Part shown: positions 34,659 to 43,311 of the stretch, piece by piece
Numbering within the stretch: position 1 is the first letter of the stretch
How the letters are laid out: every line of letters begins with the position of its first letter
Assembly (NCBI GenBank): GCA_030835905.1
Contig: JAURQX010000055.1
Span: 1 to 56,572, forward strand
Direction: 5' to 3'
DNA from: Alphaproteobacteria bacterium
GTDB lineage: Bacteria > Pseudomonadota > Alphaproteobacteria > Rickettsiales > UBA1997
Length of the DNA: 56,572 nucleotides
Made by a program: the position numbers and the translations under genes
Notes under the pieces: generated by a model
Told to the model about the DNA's origin: nothing
The model's input: the letters and a program-made list of their open reading frames with translations, nothing else
The model's database searches: none

Positions 34659-35576
34659 GTGGCTAAAGAACTAACCATAATAATTTTAACTTATAATAGC
34701 TCTCATATCATTAAAAATTGCTTAGAGTCTTTTGATTGCAAAAAATATGATGTTGTGATTGTTGATAATGCCAGCAGTGACAATACAATAGCTTTTGTCA
34801 CAAGAAGCTTTCCTCAAGTTAAAATTATCAGCAATAAAGTTAATGCTGGATTTGGAAGAGGTAATAATGTTGCCTTAAGGGATATTAAAACCAAATATTC
34901 ACTGATTTTAAATCCTGACGCTCTAATAAGCGATCAAGATATTGAAAAAGTTATAAATCAATTAGATAATAATCCAAAAGCAGCAATTGCAGGCCCTGTT
35001 GTTTTAGAAAATTGTATAAGAGACCAATCTGAAATTGGTCAAAAACTTCAAGATATCCAAAAAGATTTACTTGGCACAAAAGATAATTTTCGCAAAAAGC
35101 TAAGCAAAACCTGTTATGAGGTACGTTTTATTATCGGTTGCGCCATGTTTCTTAAAATGGACTTAATGAAAAAAGTAGGTTTTTTTGATGAAAATTTTTT
35201 TATGTTTTACGAGGACGATGAGATTTGCAAAAGAGTAAATGATTTTGGTTTTTTTAATATTATTATTTCTGATGCATTTGCTTATCATGCAGGTGGAAAA
35301 TCTTCAAAAAATACTGCAAATTTTTGGTCAGTTTATAAAAAAAGTTGGCATATTAATGCTTGGTCCAAATTTTATTGGAAAAAAGTTCGAAAAGGCTGGT
35401 TTAGAGCAAAAAGATCTTCATTTAAATTTTGTTTTAAATATTTAATTTTAAGTCTACATTCTTTGGTGTTTTTTAATAAGGATAATCTAGCTAATAATCT
35501 TGGCGCTTTAAGCGGATCTTTTGCTTATTTTGTTGGACTTAAAGCCTTTAAGAAAAATGGTCAACCAAGAGGGTAA
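34659..35576 (+). CDS. Glycosyltransferase family 2, rhamnosyltransferase-like
   Basis: A GT-A glycosyltransferase of 305 residues starting at a GTG. Motifs: IIILTYNSSHIIKNCLESF, VDNASSDNTI, VNAGFGRGNNVAL and the metal-binding region LILNPDALIS, then FIIGCAMFLKMDLMKKVGFFDENFFMFYEDDEICKRV with the ED-x-D pattern. This arrangement is typical of WbbL-like rhamnosyltransferases, which fits the rml genes around it. No membrane span is evident. Confidence 0.85.
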   Translation: MAKELTIIILTYNSSHIIKNCLESFDCKKYDVVIVDNASSDNTIAFVTRSFPQVKIISNKVNAGFGRGNNVALRDIKTKYSLILNPDALISDQDIEKVINQLDNNPKAAIAGPVVLENCIRDQSEIGQKLQDIQKDLLGTKDNFRKKLSKTCYEVRFIIGCAMFLKMDLMKKVGFFDENFFMFYEDDEICKRVNDFGFFNIIISDAFAYHAGGKSSKNTANFWSVYKKSWHINAWSKFYWKKVRKGWFRAKRSSFKFCFKYLILSLHSLVFFNKDNLANNLGALSGSFAYFVGLKAFKKNGQPRG

Positions 35577-35586
35577 TGATTAACTA

Positions 35587-36441
35587 ATGATACAGCAAAA
35601 TAGTAAAAATATATTAGTTTTTGGCAAAAGCGGGCAAGTTGGCAATGCTCTTTGTTGTGAAATATCTAAAAATCATAATTTTGAATTACAATCTTATGGT
35701 AGCAAAGATGTTGACTTCTCTAATCTTAAAAATTTAACAAATTTTTTAAAAAATCTTAATAAAAAACCTAGTATTATTATTAACGCTGTAGCTTATACAA
35801 ATGTCGACAAGGCTGAAGATGAAAAAGAATTAGCAGATATTATAAATCATCAAGCAGTAGCTATAATTGCTAATTTTTGCAAAGAAAATAATATCTTACT
35901 AATTCACTATTCAACTGATTATGTTTTTGACGGGTCGGGAGATAAGCCTTTTAGCGCAGATAACACCAAAAATCTAAACCCAATTAATCATTATGGCAAA
36001 ACAAAACTTGCCGGCGAAAAAGCAATAATAAACTTAGATTGCGATTATTTAATTATTAGAACATCTTGGGTTTATGATGACCGCCCAACCAGCAAAAACT
36101 TTGTAAATACCATTAAAAAACTTGCACAAGAAAAAGAGGAGCTAAAAATAGTTGATGATCAAATCGGTAGTCCAACCTCAGCTAAATTTATTGCCAGAAA
36201 AACCATAGAATTAATATTTAAATTGACTGAAAACAATCTGACTCAAGAAAATAGTCAGGTTAGAAAAATTTTACACTGTATTGAAGAAGATTATATGTCG
36301 TGGTATGATTTTGCAAAAAAAATTTTAAATAATATCAAAAACCCCAAAACAAAAAAAATAACCACTATCAATTCCGAAGAATATCTTTTTAAAGCATCTA
36401 GACCAAAAAATTCAAGACTCGTTCCTAAAATTAATTTTTAA
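35587..36441 (+). CDS. rmlD: dTDP-4-dehydrorhamnose reductase RmlD
   Basis: A short-chain dehydrogenase of 284 residues, last step of dTDP-L-rhamnose synthesis. The NAD(P) loop is VFGKSGQVGNAL, followed by IINAVAYTNVDKAEDE, LLIHYSTDYVFDGSGDKPF, the catalytic Y-x3-K in NHYGKTKLAGEKAI, and IIRTSWVYDDRPTSKNFV. It is separated from rmlC and rmlB by six other genes. Confidence 0.95.
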   Translation: MIQQNSKNILVFGKSGQVGNALCCEISKNHNFELQSYGSKDVDFSNLKNLTNFLKNLNKKPSIIINAVAYTNVDKAEDEKELADIINHQAVAIIANFCKENNILLIHYSTDYVFDGSGDKPFSADNTKNLNPINHYGKTKLAGEKAIINLDCDYLIIRTSWVYDDRPTSKNFVNTIKKLAQEKEELKIVDDQIGSPTSAKFIARKTIELIFKLTENNLTQENSQVRKILHCIEEDYMSWYDFAKKILNNIKNPKTKKITTINSEEYLFKASRPKNSRLVPKINF

Positions 36442-36446
36442 AAACC

Positions 36447-37655
36447 TTGAAAAGATTAGCTATTTTTGCCCATTTTGATAAAGATGAAATAATTGACGAT
36501 TATGTAATTGATTATATTAAAGAACTCAAAAAATATTGTGAGATAATATTTGTCTCAGACAATAATCTTGGTGATTACGAACTTAAAAAAATTAAAGAGT
36601 ATTGTCTTGATATTATCTCTTGTAAACATGGTGAATATGACTTTGGCTCATATAAAAGAGGCTTTGAACTAATTCAAAAAAAATACCCAAGTAAATTTGA
36701 TGAGATAGATGAATTATTGCTAGTAAATGACTCTTGTTATTTAGTAAGAAGCTTGGAAAAGATTTTTTTTGATATGGAAAAAGTTAACGTTGATTATTGG
36801 GGACTAACTGATGATTACGATCATTTTGAAGAAGACTACAAATACTATATTGGATCGTACTTTATTTCCTTAAGAAAATCAGTATTCACTAGCAACATTT
36901 TTAAATCTTTTATTTTAGGAGTTGAAAAGTGTCAAAATCACGATCAAATTGTTCTTAAATATGAAATAGGGCTATCATACCTACTGAACAAAAACAATAA
37001 AAAGGGGTTATGTTACTTCAGCAGAGAAAATATAGCAACATATATGGCAAAAAACCATATCACTTTATATCTAGAAATTAGAAAAATTCTTACACAATCA
37101 ACAAGCTTATCACAACGATATATTAACACTTACTTGCAAAAAATATTTAACATAACAACAATTAATTATCTTCATTCAGATAAATTATATTTTCTTTTTA
37201 AACAGGACTTTCCTTTATTAAAAAGAAGAGTGGTAAACAAAAACTTTTTTGAAGAAAATCATCTGTTAAGTTTATGGAAAGATGTGATAATAAGCAAAAA
37301 TACAAAATTAATTAATCAAATTAAAGATAATTGCACTAGAATTGGAGTAGATTTAAAAAATAAGAGTGATATTAAGAAAAAGAATCATTATCAAATTTGT
37401 CTTACACTGTTTAATGAAAAATTTCCCTTAATTAAAATCAGAAATGAAAAATTTCCCTTAATTAAAATCAGAAATGAAAAATTTCCCTTAATTAAAATCA
37501 TAAAATATTACAAAAATGATGCAACCGTTAAATCCTTCAGGTTTTTCATTTTTGGATTAAAAATATATAAACAAAAATTCTCTTTCTATATTTTTGGGAT
37601 TAGAGTTTTTAAGGTTTTTAGGTCTAAATTCAACACTTATAATAAGAATGGGTAA
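36447..37655 (+). CDS. Rhamnan synthesis F-like glycosyltransferase (RgpF domain)
   Basis: 402 residues from a TTG start. The N-terminal 220 residues fit the rhamnan synthesis F family: LAIFAHFDKDEIIDDYVIDY, EYDFGSYKRGFELI, LLLVNDSCYLV and YWGLTDDYDHF, then YIGSYFISLRKSVF. Such proteins add or polymerise rhamnose-containing chains. Near residue 325-352 the decapeptide NEKFPLIKIR occurs three times in tandem, encoded by a 30 bp DNA repeat. The C-terminus has two IFGLKIYK-like blocks. Base composition looks more A/T-rich than rmlA and rmlB. Confidence 0.78.
   Translation: MKRLAIFAHFDKDEIIDDYVIDYIKELKKYCEIIFVSDNNLGDYELKKIKEYCLDIISCKHGEYDFGSYKRGFELIQKKYPSKFDEIDELLLVNDSCYLVRSLEKIFFDMEKVNVDYWGLTDDYDHFEEDYKYYIGSYFISLRKSVFTSNIFKSFILGVEKCQNHDQIVLKYEIGLSYLLNKNNKKGLCYFSRENIATYMAKNHITLYLEIRKILTQSTSLSQRYINTYLQKIFNITTINYLHSDKLYFLFKQDFPLLKRRVVNKNFFEENHLLSLWKDVIISKNTKLINQIKDNCTRIGVDLKNKSDIKKKNHYQICLTLFNEKFPLIKIRNEKFPLIKIRNEKFPLIKIIKYYKNDATVKSFRFFIFGLKIYKQKFSFYIFGIRVFKVFRSKFNTYNKNG
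37411..37500 (+). repeat. Three tandem copies of a 30 bp in-frame repeat
   Basis: Three 30 bp units at 37411-37440, 37441-37470 and 37471-37500 share the block AATGAAAAATTTCCCTTAAT and ATTAAAATCA without change; only the first two bases of the first unit differ. It keeps the frame and encodes NEKFPLIKI(R). Perfect identity suggests recent slippage. Confidence 0.95.
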
Positions 37656-37682
37656 GAGTAAATTAAACATTTGTCGTTTTAA

Positions 37683-38825
37683 ATGAATAAAAATAGCAAT
37701 AACAATCCTCTAGTCACGGTAATTATAAGTGCTTATAACCATGAAAAATATATAGGGCATACAATTAACAGCATATTAAATCAGACATTAAAAGATTTCA
37801 AAATAATAATAATTGATGATTTTTCTCAAGATGATACATATAATGTTGCGCTTAGTTTTTCAAAAAATAACAATAAAATAACAGTATATCGAAATAAAGA
37901 AAACCTTGGACCATCAGCAAATCTTAATAAAGCAATTAGCATCTCAAATTCAAAATATATTTCTCTTATTGCATCGGACGACATAATGAAAGAAGATAAG
38001 CTTGAAAAACAATGCTCCTTTCTAGATATCAATATGAATTATTCAGCAGTTTTTTCAAAAATTGAGACTATTGATGAAAACAACAATTCGATAAGACACC
38101 CTTCGGAAAAATTATTTAACAAAAAATATGAATCTAGCAATAAAATTCTAAATTATTTTTTTTATAATGGCAACTTTATAAATGCATGTACTGTAACAAT
38201 TAGAAGAAGTAGTCTCGAGTCTGTTTTGCCATATAAAAATACCTCTCTTCAATTGCAAGACTTTGATATTTGGATAAGGCTACTTTTAAAAAGAAAAGAA
38301 ATTTTTTGCTTAGAAGAAAAATTAGTGCAGTACAGAATATGCAATAATTTAAGCGAGATAGGAGTAGAAAATGGAAGTTTTGAGATGCGTTCAAGAATGA
38401 TATTTGAGTATAGAGATGTTTTGAGAAATTATTTAAAGATAAATAATCTAGAATATTTTAAATCAATATTTCCTGATTTTAGATATGCTAATGAGCATAT
38501 AGATAAAAGATTAATTAAGTTTTATATTGCCATAGAATCATACAAGGTTTTTAAACAAAATAATTTCATTCCTTATTACATCTTTGCCTATGAAACTCTA
38601 ACGGAGATTATGAATGACGACAAATTGCGTCTATTAGCGAACAAAAAGCACAACTTTAAAATGTCTGATTTTTTTAAAATAGCAAATAACAATCCCGTTT
38701 TAAAAAATAACATCAGCAACCAAAGCTTGGAAATAAAAGCCACAACAAAAAAAAAGAGCTTTATAAAAAAATTTAAAAAGAGTATTTTAAAAAGATTATC
38801 CAAAGCAAAATGTATAAAATTATAA
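37683..38825 (+). CDS. Glycosyltransferase family 2
   Basis: A GT-A glycosyltransferase of 380 residues. It begins VTVIISAYNHEKYIGHTINSI, with IIIDDFSQDDTYNVA, NKENLGPSANLNKAI and the metal-binding ASDDIMKEDKLEKQ. Then come FINACTVTIRRSSLES and LQDFDIWIRLLLKRKE. The C-terminus is Lys-rich (KKSFIKKFKKSILKRLSK), probably for membrane association. It overlaps fdtA by 16 bp. The sugar specificity is unknown. Confidence 0.85.
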   Translation: MNKNSNNNPLVTVIISAYNHEKYIGHTINSILNQTLKDFKIIIIDDFSQDDTYNVALSFSKNNNKITVYRNKENLGPSANLNKAISISNSKYISLIASDDIMKEDKLEKQCSFLDINMNYSAVFSKIETIDENNNSIRHPSEKLFNKKYESSNKILNYFFYNGNFINACTVTIRRSSLESVLPYKNTSLQLQDFDIWIRLLLKRKEIFCLEEKLVQYRICNNLSEIGVENGSFEMRSRMIFEYRDVLRNYLKINNLEYFKSIFPDFRYANEHIDKRLIKFYIAIESYKVFKQNNFIPYYIFAYETLTEIMNDDKLRLLANKKHNFKMSDFFKIANNNPVLKNNISNQSLEIKATTKKKSFIKKFKKSILKRLSKAKCIKL

Positions 38826-39211
38826 ACTTTGATATAAAAGGCGACGATAGAGGGTCTCTTATTTCGATTGAACAAAAAAAAAATTTACCATTTGATATAA
38901 AAAGGGTTTACTATATTTTTAAGTCAAGTGGTAATGTAAGAAGGGGGATGCACGCTCACAAAAAACTTAAACAATTATTAGTTGCAGTTAATGGAAGTTG
39001 TAAGCTAGTTATTGAAAATGGAATTTTCAAAGAATGTTTATTGCTAGACTCTCCTAGCAAAGGTATTTACATAGAAGAGATAGTTTGGAGAGAGATTTAT
39101 GACTTTTCTGATGATTGTGTTTTGATGGTTTTGACTGATGATTATTATAATGAAGATGACTACATAAGAAATTACGAAGAATTTAAAAGATATGTCAATG
39201 CAAAAAAATAA
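38810..39211 (+). CDS. fdtA: dTDP-4-keto-6-deoxyglucose 3,4-ketoisomerase (FdtA/QdtA type)
   Basis: A cupin isomerase of 133 residues. DDRGSLISIEQKKNLPFDIKRVYYIF, RRGMHAHKKLKQLLVAVNGSCKL and IVWREIYDFSDDCVLMVLTDDYYNEDDYIRNYEEF are hallmarks of the FdtA family, including the catalytic histidines of the HAHKKLKQ motif. It moves the keto group from C4 to C3 of the RmlB product, providing the substrate for FdtB. It overlaps both neighbours, which indicates tight coupling with the next acyltransferase. Confidence 0.88.
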   Translation: MYKIINFDIKGDDRGSLISIEQKKNLPFDIKRVYYIFKSSGNVRRGMHAHKKLKQLLVAVNGSCKLVIENGIFKECLLLDSPSKGIYIEEIVWREIYDFSDDCVLMVLTDDYYNEDDYIRNYEEFKRYVNAKK

Positions 39212-39875
39212 AAAACTAATAATTGTAGGAGCCGGAGAAACAGCGGAGATTGCATGCGAATATTTCACTTACGATTCAGAGTTTAAGGTAGAGTGCTTTG
39301 CTGTGCACAAAAAATATAATGATAAAAAAAATTTTTGCTCTTTACCTGTAGAGAATTTTGAAGAAATAGAAAAAAAGTATAGCATTGAAGATTATTATGT
39401 TTTTGTTGCTATCGCAAGTGACAAGCTAAACCGAGTTCGAGCATCATTATATTTAGAAGCTAAAAATAAAGGATATAAAATTGCAACATATGTTAGCTCA
39501 AAATCTTTTATCTGGAGAAATGCTAAAGTTGGTGAAAATTGCTTTATTTTTGAAAATAACACAATTCAGAGCAATGTAGAGATTGGTAATAACGTTACCT
39601 TATGGAGCGGTAATCACATAGGACACAGAACAAAAATTAAAGATAACTGCTTTATTTCATCTCATGTTGTAATTTCTGGATTCTGTGAAATTGGAGAAAA
39701 TACATTTATGGGAGTTAATTCATGCGTTGCCGATAATATAAAAATAGCTAAAGACAATTTTATCGCGATGGGTGCTGTAGTAACCAAAAATACCGAGGAA
39801 AACTCGATTTACAAAGGAAGTCCAGCAGCAAGAAGAGAAGTAGAAGCTTTAAATTATTTTGTTAACAAAAAGTAA
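39192..39875 (+). CDS. NeuD/PglD-type sugar acyltransferase
   Basis: 227 residues. The N-terminal Rossmann-like domain begins KKLIIVGAGETAEIACEYF, as in NeuD and PglD. A left-handed beta helix follows, with hexapeptide repeats (VGENCFIFENNTIQSNVEIG, NVTLWSGNHIGHRTKI, FISSHVVISGFCEIGENTF) and an end segment GSPAARREVEAL. It probably acetylates the amino sugar made by FdtA/FdtB, giving a 3-acetamido-3,6-dideoxyhexose; this is an inference from the position next to fdtA. The start is ATG 39192 or 39198. Confidence 0.82.
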   Translation: MSMQKNKKLIIVGAGETAEIACEYFTYDSEFKVECFAVHKKYNDKKNFCSLPVENFEEIEKKYSIEDYYVFVAIASDKLNRVRASLYLEAKNKGYKIATYVSSKSFIWRNAKVGENCFIFENNTIQSNVEIGNNVTLWSGNHIGHRTKIKDNCFISSHVVISGFCEIGENTFMGVNSCVADNIKIAKDNFIAMGAVVTKNTEENSIYKGSPAARREVEALNYFVNKK

Positions 39876-40789
39876 TGTGGAAAAAGATTGGTCTTATATA
39901 TTGTCCGAAAAATGAAAGGAGTTGGATGAATAACTCTTTTATGACTCCTTGCCCAGTAAATTTGGATGATAAAACTATAAGAATATTTGGTGGAATTAGG
40001 GATGAAGGCGGAATATCTAGAATTGGATTTATTGATGTTTGTTCATCAAATCCTTCAACAATAAAATATGTTCATCAAGAGCCAGCTCTAGAAATTGGAG
40101 ATATAGGTTGCTTCGATGACAATGGAGTAATTTTAGGTTCAGTAATTTTTGATGGAGAAAATTGGAGAATGTACTATGTTGGATTTCAAAAAGTTGAAAA
40201 GATAAAATTTTATGCTTTTACTGGAGTAGCTATAAGCAATAATCTAAAAACATTTAAAAGAAAATATCAGACTCCTATTCTTGATAGAAAAGATTGGATG
40301 AAATTTATTGGTGCAATTCATACTGTAATAAAGGAAGATGATATATATAAAGTTTTTTATGCAGCAGGAAATGAATGGAAAGAAATTGATAAAAAAACTT
40401 ATCCATCCTATTCGACATATTATACAGAATCTTTAGATGGTTATAATTTTGACTTTAAAAAAAATAAACAAATCGTCTCTAATGATGATTTTTTTTACAG
40501 AATTGGGAGGCCAACTGTTCATTGTGACAATGGTAAGTATAATATGTTTTGCACATACGATACTATAAATAAAAATTATGGGGTTAAAACCTTTAGCTCT
40601 TCAGATTGCATAGAGTGGATTGAAAATAAAGAGTTTTTAAATGGCTTTGAAAAATCTTCAATTGGCTGGGATAGTGAAATGGTTTGTTATCCAAATATAA
40701 TTAAAACAAACATTGGAAAAACTTACCTTTTTTACAATGGTAATAAAATGGGCCAAACTGGAGTTGGTTATTGCGAATTATTATCTTGA
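39875..40789 (+). CDS. Five-bladed beta-propeller, glycoside-hydrolase-like protein
   Basis: 304 residues resembling the GH43/GH32-type five-bladed propellers found in some O-antigen loci. Visible blade motifs are IFGGIRDEGGISRIGFIDV, VIFDGENWRMYYVGFQ, IYKVFYAAGNEW, YRIGRPTVHCDNGKYNMFC, and GKTYLFYNGNKMGQTGVGYCEL. Conserved Asp/Glu residues fit a sugar-binding pocket. There is no signal peptide, so it acts in the cytoplasm, perhaps as a sugar transferase or modifying enzyme rather than a hydrolase. Its start overlaps the previous stop and its stop overlaps the next start. Confidence 0.6.
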   Translation: MWKKIGLIYCPKNERSWMNNSFMTPCPVNLDDKTIRIFGGIRDEGGISRIGFIDVCSSNPSTIKYVHQEPALEIGDIGCFDDNGVILGSVIFDGENWRMYYVGFQKVEKIKFYAFTGVAISNNLKTFKRKYQTPILDRKDWMKFIGAIHTVIKEDDIYKVFYAAGNEWKEIDKKTYPSYSTYYTESLDGYNFDFKKNKQIVSNDDFFYRIGRPTVHCDNGKYNMFCTYDTINKNYGVKTFSSSDCIEWIENKEFLNGFEKSSIGWDSEMVCYPNIIKTNIGKTYLFYNGNKMGQTGVGYCELLS

Positions 40790-41742
40790 TGAAAATTAGA
40801 AAATACGAATATTCTTTAAATTCAACATGGAATAATTTTGTTGAAAATTCCAAGAACACGACTTTTCTTCTTAATAGAGGCTACATGGATTATCACTCAG
40901 ATAGATTTCAAGATCACTCCTTAATGTTTTATGAAAATGATAAATTGATTGCTCTTCTTCCAGCAAATATCAAAGATAATATTTTATATAGCCATCAAGG
41001 CTTAACATATGGTGGCTTTATAGTTGATAGAAATATGAAAACAACTCTAATGCTACAAATTTTTGAAGAGTTAATTAATTATTTGAAAATTAATAATATC
41101 AACAAGTTAATATATAAGCCAACGCCATATATTTATCACCAATATCCTGCACAAGAAGATTTATACTGCTTGTTTAGATATAAGGCTGAGTTATTTCGTA
41201 GAGACGTCTCAACTACCATAATACCAAAAATTAAAATCCCTTTAAGTAAAGGAAGAAAATGCGGGATCAGTAAAGCAAGAAATAATGAATTAAAAATTTC
41301 ATCACAAAATTCTTTCGAAAAGTTCTTTGAAATAGAAAATCAAGTACTCAAAAAGCACGGCGCTATATCAGTTCATTCTGCAAAAGAAATGATCGGGCTA
41401 TATAATAATTTTCCAAATCAAATTAAATTATTTTGTTCTTATAAAAATCAAGACATGCTAGCTGGTGCCATAGTATATGTTTCAAAAAATGTAGCTCATA
41501 TCCAGTATATGGCTAATAGCGAAGAAGGGCAAAAAATTGGAGCACTCGATTTTGTAATCAATCATTTAATTGAACATGAATTCAAAGATATGTTGTATAT
41601 TGATTTTGGCATATCAACTGAAAATAACGGACAATATTTGAACGAGGGCCTGACTTTTCAAAAGGAGTCTTTTGGAGGAAGAGCTGTATGTTACGATCAA
41701 TATCAGATTGATATTAGCAATTTACCAAATTCTATAAATTAA
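40789..41742 (+). CDS. GNAT/FemAB-like acyltransferase
   Basis: 317 residues from the ATG at 40789, which overlaps the previous stop as TGATG; a TTG at 40771 would lie inside the previous gene. The N-terminus (SLNSTWNNFVENSKNTTFLLNRGYMDYH, LMFYENDKLIALLPANIKDN, YSHQGLTYGGFIV) and the C-terminus (CSYKNQDMLAGAIVYVSKNVAHIQYMANSEEGQ) follow the double-GNAT FemAB-like proteins common in surface polysaccharide loci. It is a second candidate for N-acylation of the amino sugar. Confidence 0.7.
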   Translation: MKIRKYEYSLNSTWNNFVENSKNTTFLLNRGYMDYHSDRFQDHSLMFYENDKLIALLPANIKDNILYSHQGLTYGGFIVDRNMKTTLMLQIFEELINYLKINNINKLIYKPTPYIYHQYPAQEDLYCLFRYKAELFRRDVSTTIIPKIKIPLSKGRKCGISKARNNELKISSQNSFEKFFEIENQVLKKHGAISVHSAKEMIGLYNNFPNQIKLFCSYKNQDMLAGAIVYVSKNVAHIQYMANSEEGQKIGALDFVINHLIEHEFKDMLYIDFGISTENNGQYLNEGLTFQKESFGGRAVCYDQYQIDISNLPNSIN

Positions 41743-42299
41743 TGAAAAATCAAGACAATCAAATCTTGGACCTCAAAACCATTACCCTCGATCTGTATCA
41801 CGATGATCGTGGGTTTTTTACTGAGAGATTTAATAAAGACAAGTTTTTAGAGCTTGGTTTGCCAATTAATTATTTTCAAGATAATCATTCGCTGTCTTAT
41901 CCCAATGTAATTCGCGGGCTTCATTATCAACAAAACCCATCGCAAACAAAATTGGTTGGTTGTATCAGTGGTGCAATTTGGGATGTGGCGGTTGATATTC
42001 GCTTAAATTCGCCAACTTTTGGCAAATATTTTGCCATTGAGCTAAGCGCTAAAAATGGTAAAATGCTCTTTATTCCTGCTGGATTTGCTCATGGATTTTG
42101 TGTGCTAGGTGATGAACCTGCCAATGTACTTTATAAAGTCGATAATAAATATTCAAAAGAAGGAGATGGTGGCATCAAATTTGATGATATTGACTTAAAA
42201 ATTGATTGGCCGATAAAAGATCCAATAATTTCTGACAAAGATAGAAATTTGCCAACTTTACAAGAATATATAAAATCTGACAAAGCTTTTAAACTATAA
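41742..42299 (+). CDS. rmlC: dTDP-4-dehydrorhamnose 3,5-epimerase RmlC
   Basis: A cupin epimerase of 185 residues in dTDP-L-rhamnose synthesis. Motifs: DDRGFFTERFNKDKF, FQDNHSLSYPNVIRGLHYQ with the catalytic His, GAIWDVAVDIR, and FIPAGFAHGFCVLGDEPANVLYK. The start overlaps the previous stop by one base. CGC/CGT arginine codons reappear here after the AGA-dominated genes upstream. Confidence 0.95.
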   Translation: MKNQDNQILDLKTITLDLYHDDRGFFTERFNKDKFLELGLPINYFQDNHSLSYPNVIRGLHYQQNPSQTKLVGCISGAIWDVAVDIRLNSPTFGKYFAIELSAKNGKMLFIPAGFAHGFCVLGDEPANVLYKVDNKYSKEGDGGIKFDDIDLKIDWPIKDPIISDKDRNLPTLQEYIKSDKAFKL

Positions 42300-42302
42300 T
42301 TC

Positions 42303-43310
42303 ATGAAAAACATCCTAGTAACTGGTGGTTGTGGTTTTATTGGTAGCCACTTCGCAATTGAGCAAATAATCAAAGGCAACAAGGTGGTTAATCTTGATAA
42401 ATTGACTTACGCTGCCAATCAAAAAAATTTAGAGCCAATTGTTGAGCATCAAAACTATAAAAATTATCATTTTGTTAAAGGCGATATTAATGATTTTGGC
42501 TTGGTTTTTGATTTGCTAAAAAAGCACAAAATTGATTGGTTAGTTAATTTTGCCGCTGAAAGTCATGTTGATAATTCAATTGCTGGGCCTGAAGTTTTTA
42601 TAAAAACTAATATCAACGGCACTTTTTCGCTACTTCAAGCGTCTTTGACTTATTTTAATAATTTGGATTCAAGCAAAAAAAATGATTTTCGTTTTTTGCA
42701 TGTCTCAACTGATGAGGTTTTTGGCTCGTTAAATGAAAATGAACCAAAATTTAGCGAAACTAATCGCTATAAGCCAAATTCACCCTACTCTGCTTCAAAA
42801 GCAGCATCTGACCATTTAGTGCGCGCTTGGGGTGAAACTTATAATTTACCAATCATTATCACCAATTGCTCTAATAATTTCGGGCCTCATCAACATTTTG
42901 AAAAATTAATCCCAACCATTATTCGCAATTGTTTAGCTGGCAATGATATTCCAATTTACGGTGATGGCAAAAATATTCGTGACTGGATTTTTGTTAAAGA
43001 TCACTGCCATGGCATAGATTTGGCTTTGACCAAAGGCAAAATTGGCGAAACCTATCTTTTTGGTGGCGAAAATGAAATTAGAAATATCGAAATTGCCAAT
43101 TTAATTTGTGAAATTCTTGATGAAAAAAAGCCAAAAATTGATAAAGCTTCTTATAAAACCCAAATTAAATTTGTTAAAGATAGGCTTGGCCATGATTTTC
43201 GCTATGCTATAAGCAACTTAAAGTCAAATAAAGAGCTGGACTTTAAAGTTTCTAAAAGCTTTGAAGAAAGATTATATGAAACAATCGATTATTATTTAGA
43301 AAATTTGTGA
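42303..43310 (+). CDS. rmlB: dTDP-glucose 4,6-dehydratase RmlB
   Basis: 335 residues. It produces dTDP-4-keto-6-deoxyglucose, the shared precursor of rhamnose (via RmlC, RmlD) and the amino sugar (via FdtA, FdtB). Motifs: VTGGCGFIGSHFAIEQI, LDKLTYAANQKNL, NFAAESHVDNSI, the catalytic region HVSTDEVFGSL, and Y-x3-K in SPYSASKAASDHLVRAW. It ends the locus; its stop is 1 bp from the convergent secD stop. Confidence 0.97.
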   Translation: MKNILVTGGCGFIGSHFAIEQIIKGNKVVNLDKLTYAANQKNLEPIVEHQNYKNYHFVKGDINDFGLVFDLLKKHKIDWLVNFAAESHVDNSIAGPEVFIKTNINGTFSLLQASLTYFNNLDSSKKNDFRFLHVSTDEVFGSLNENEPKFSETNRYKPNSPYSASKAASDHLVRAWGETYNLPIIITNCSNNFGPHQHFEKLIPTIIRNCLAGNDIPIYGDGKNIRDWIFVKDHCHGIDLALTKGKIGETYLFGGENEIRNIEIANLICEILDEKKPKIDKASYKTQIKFVKDRLGHDFRYAISNLKSNKELDFKVSKSFEERLYETIDYYLENL

Positions 43311-43311
43311 A

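Noticed and set aside
37411..37500. Tandem 30 bp repeats considered as a possible CRISPR array
   Set aside because: The units are adjacent without spacers, lie in frame inside a coding gene, and no cas gene is present.
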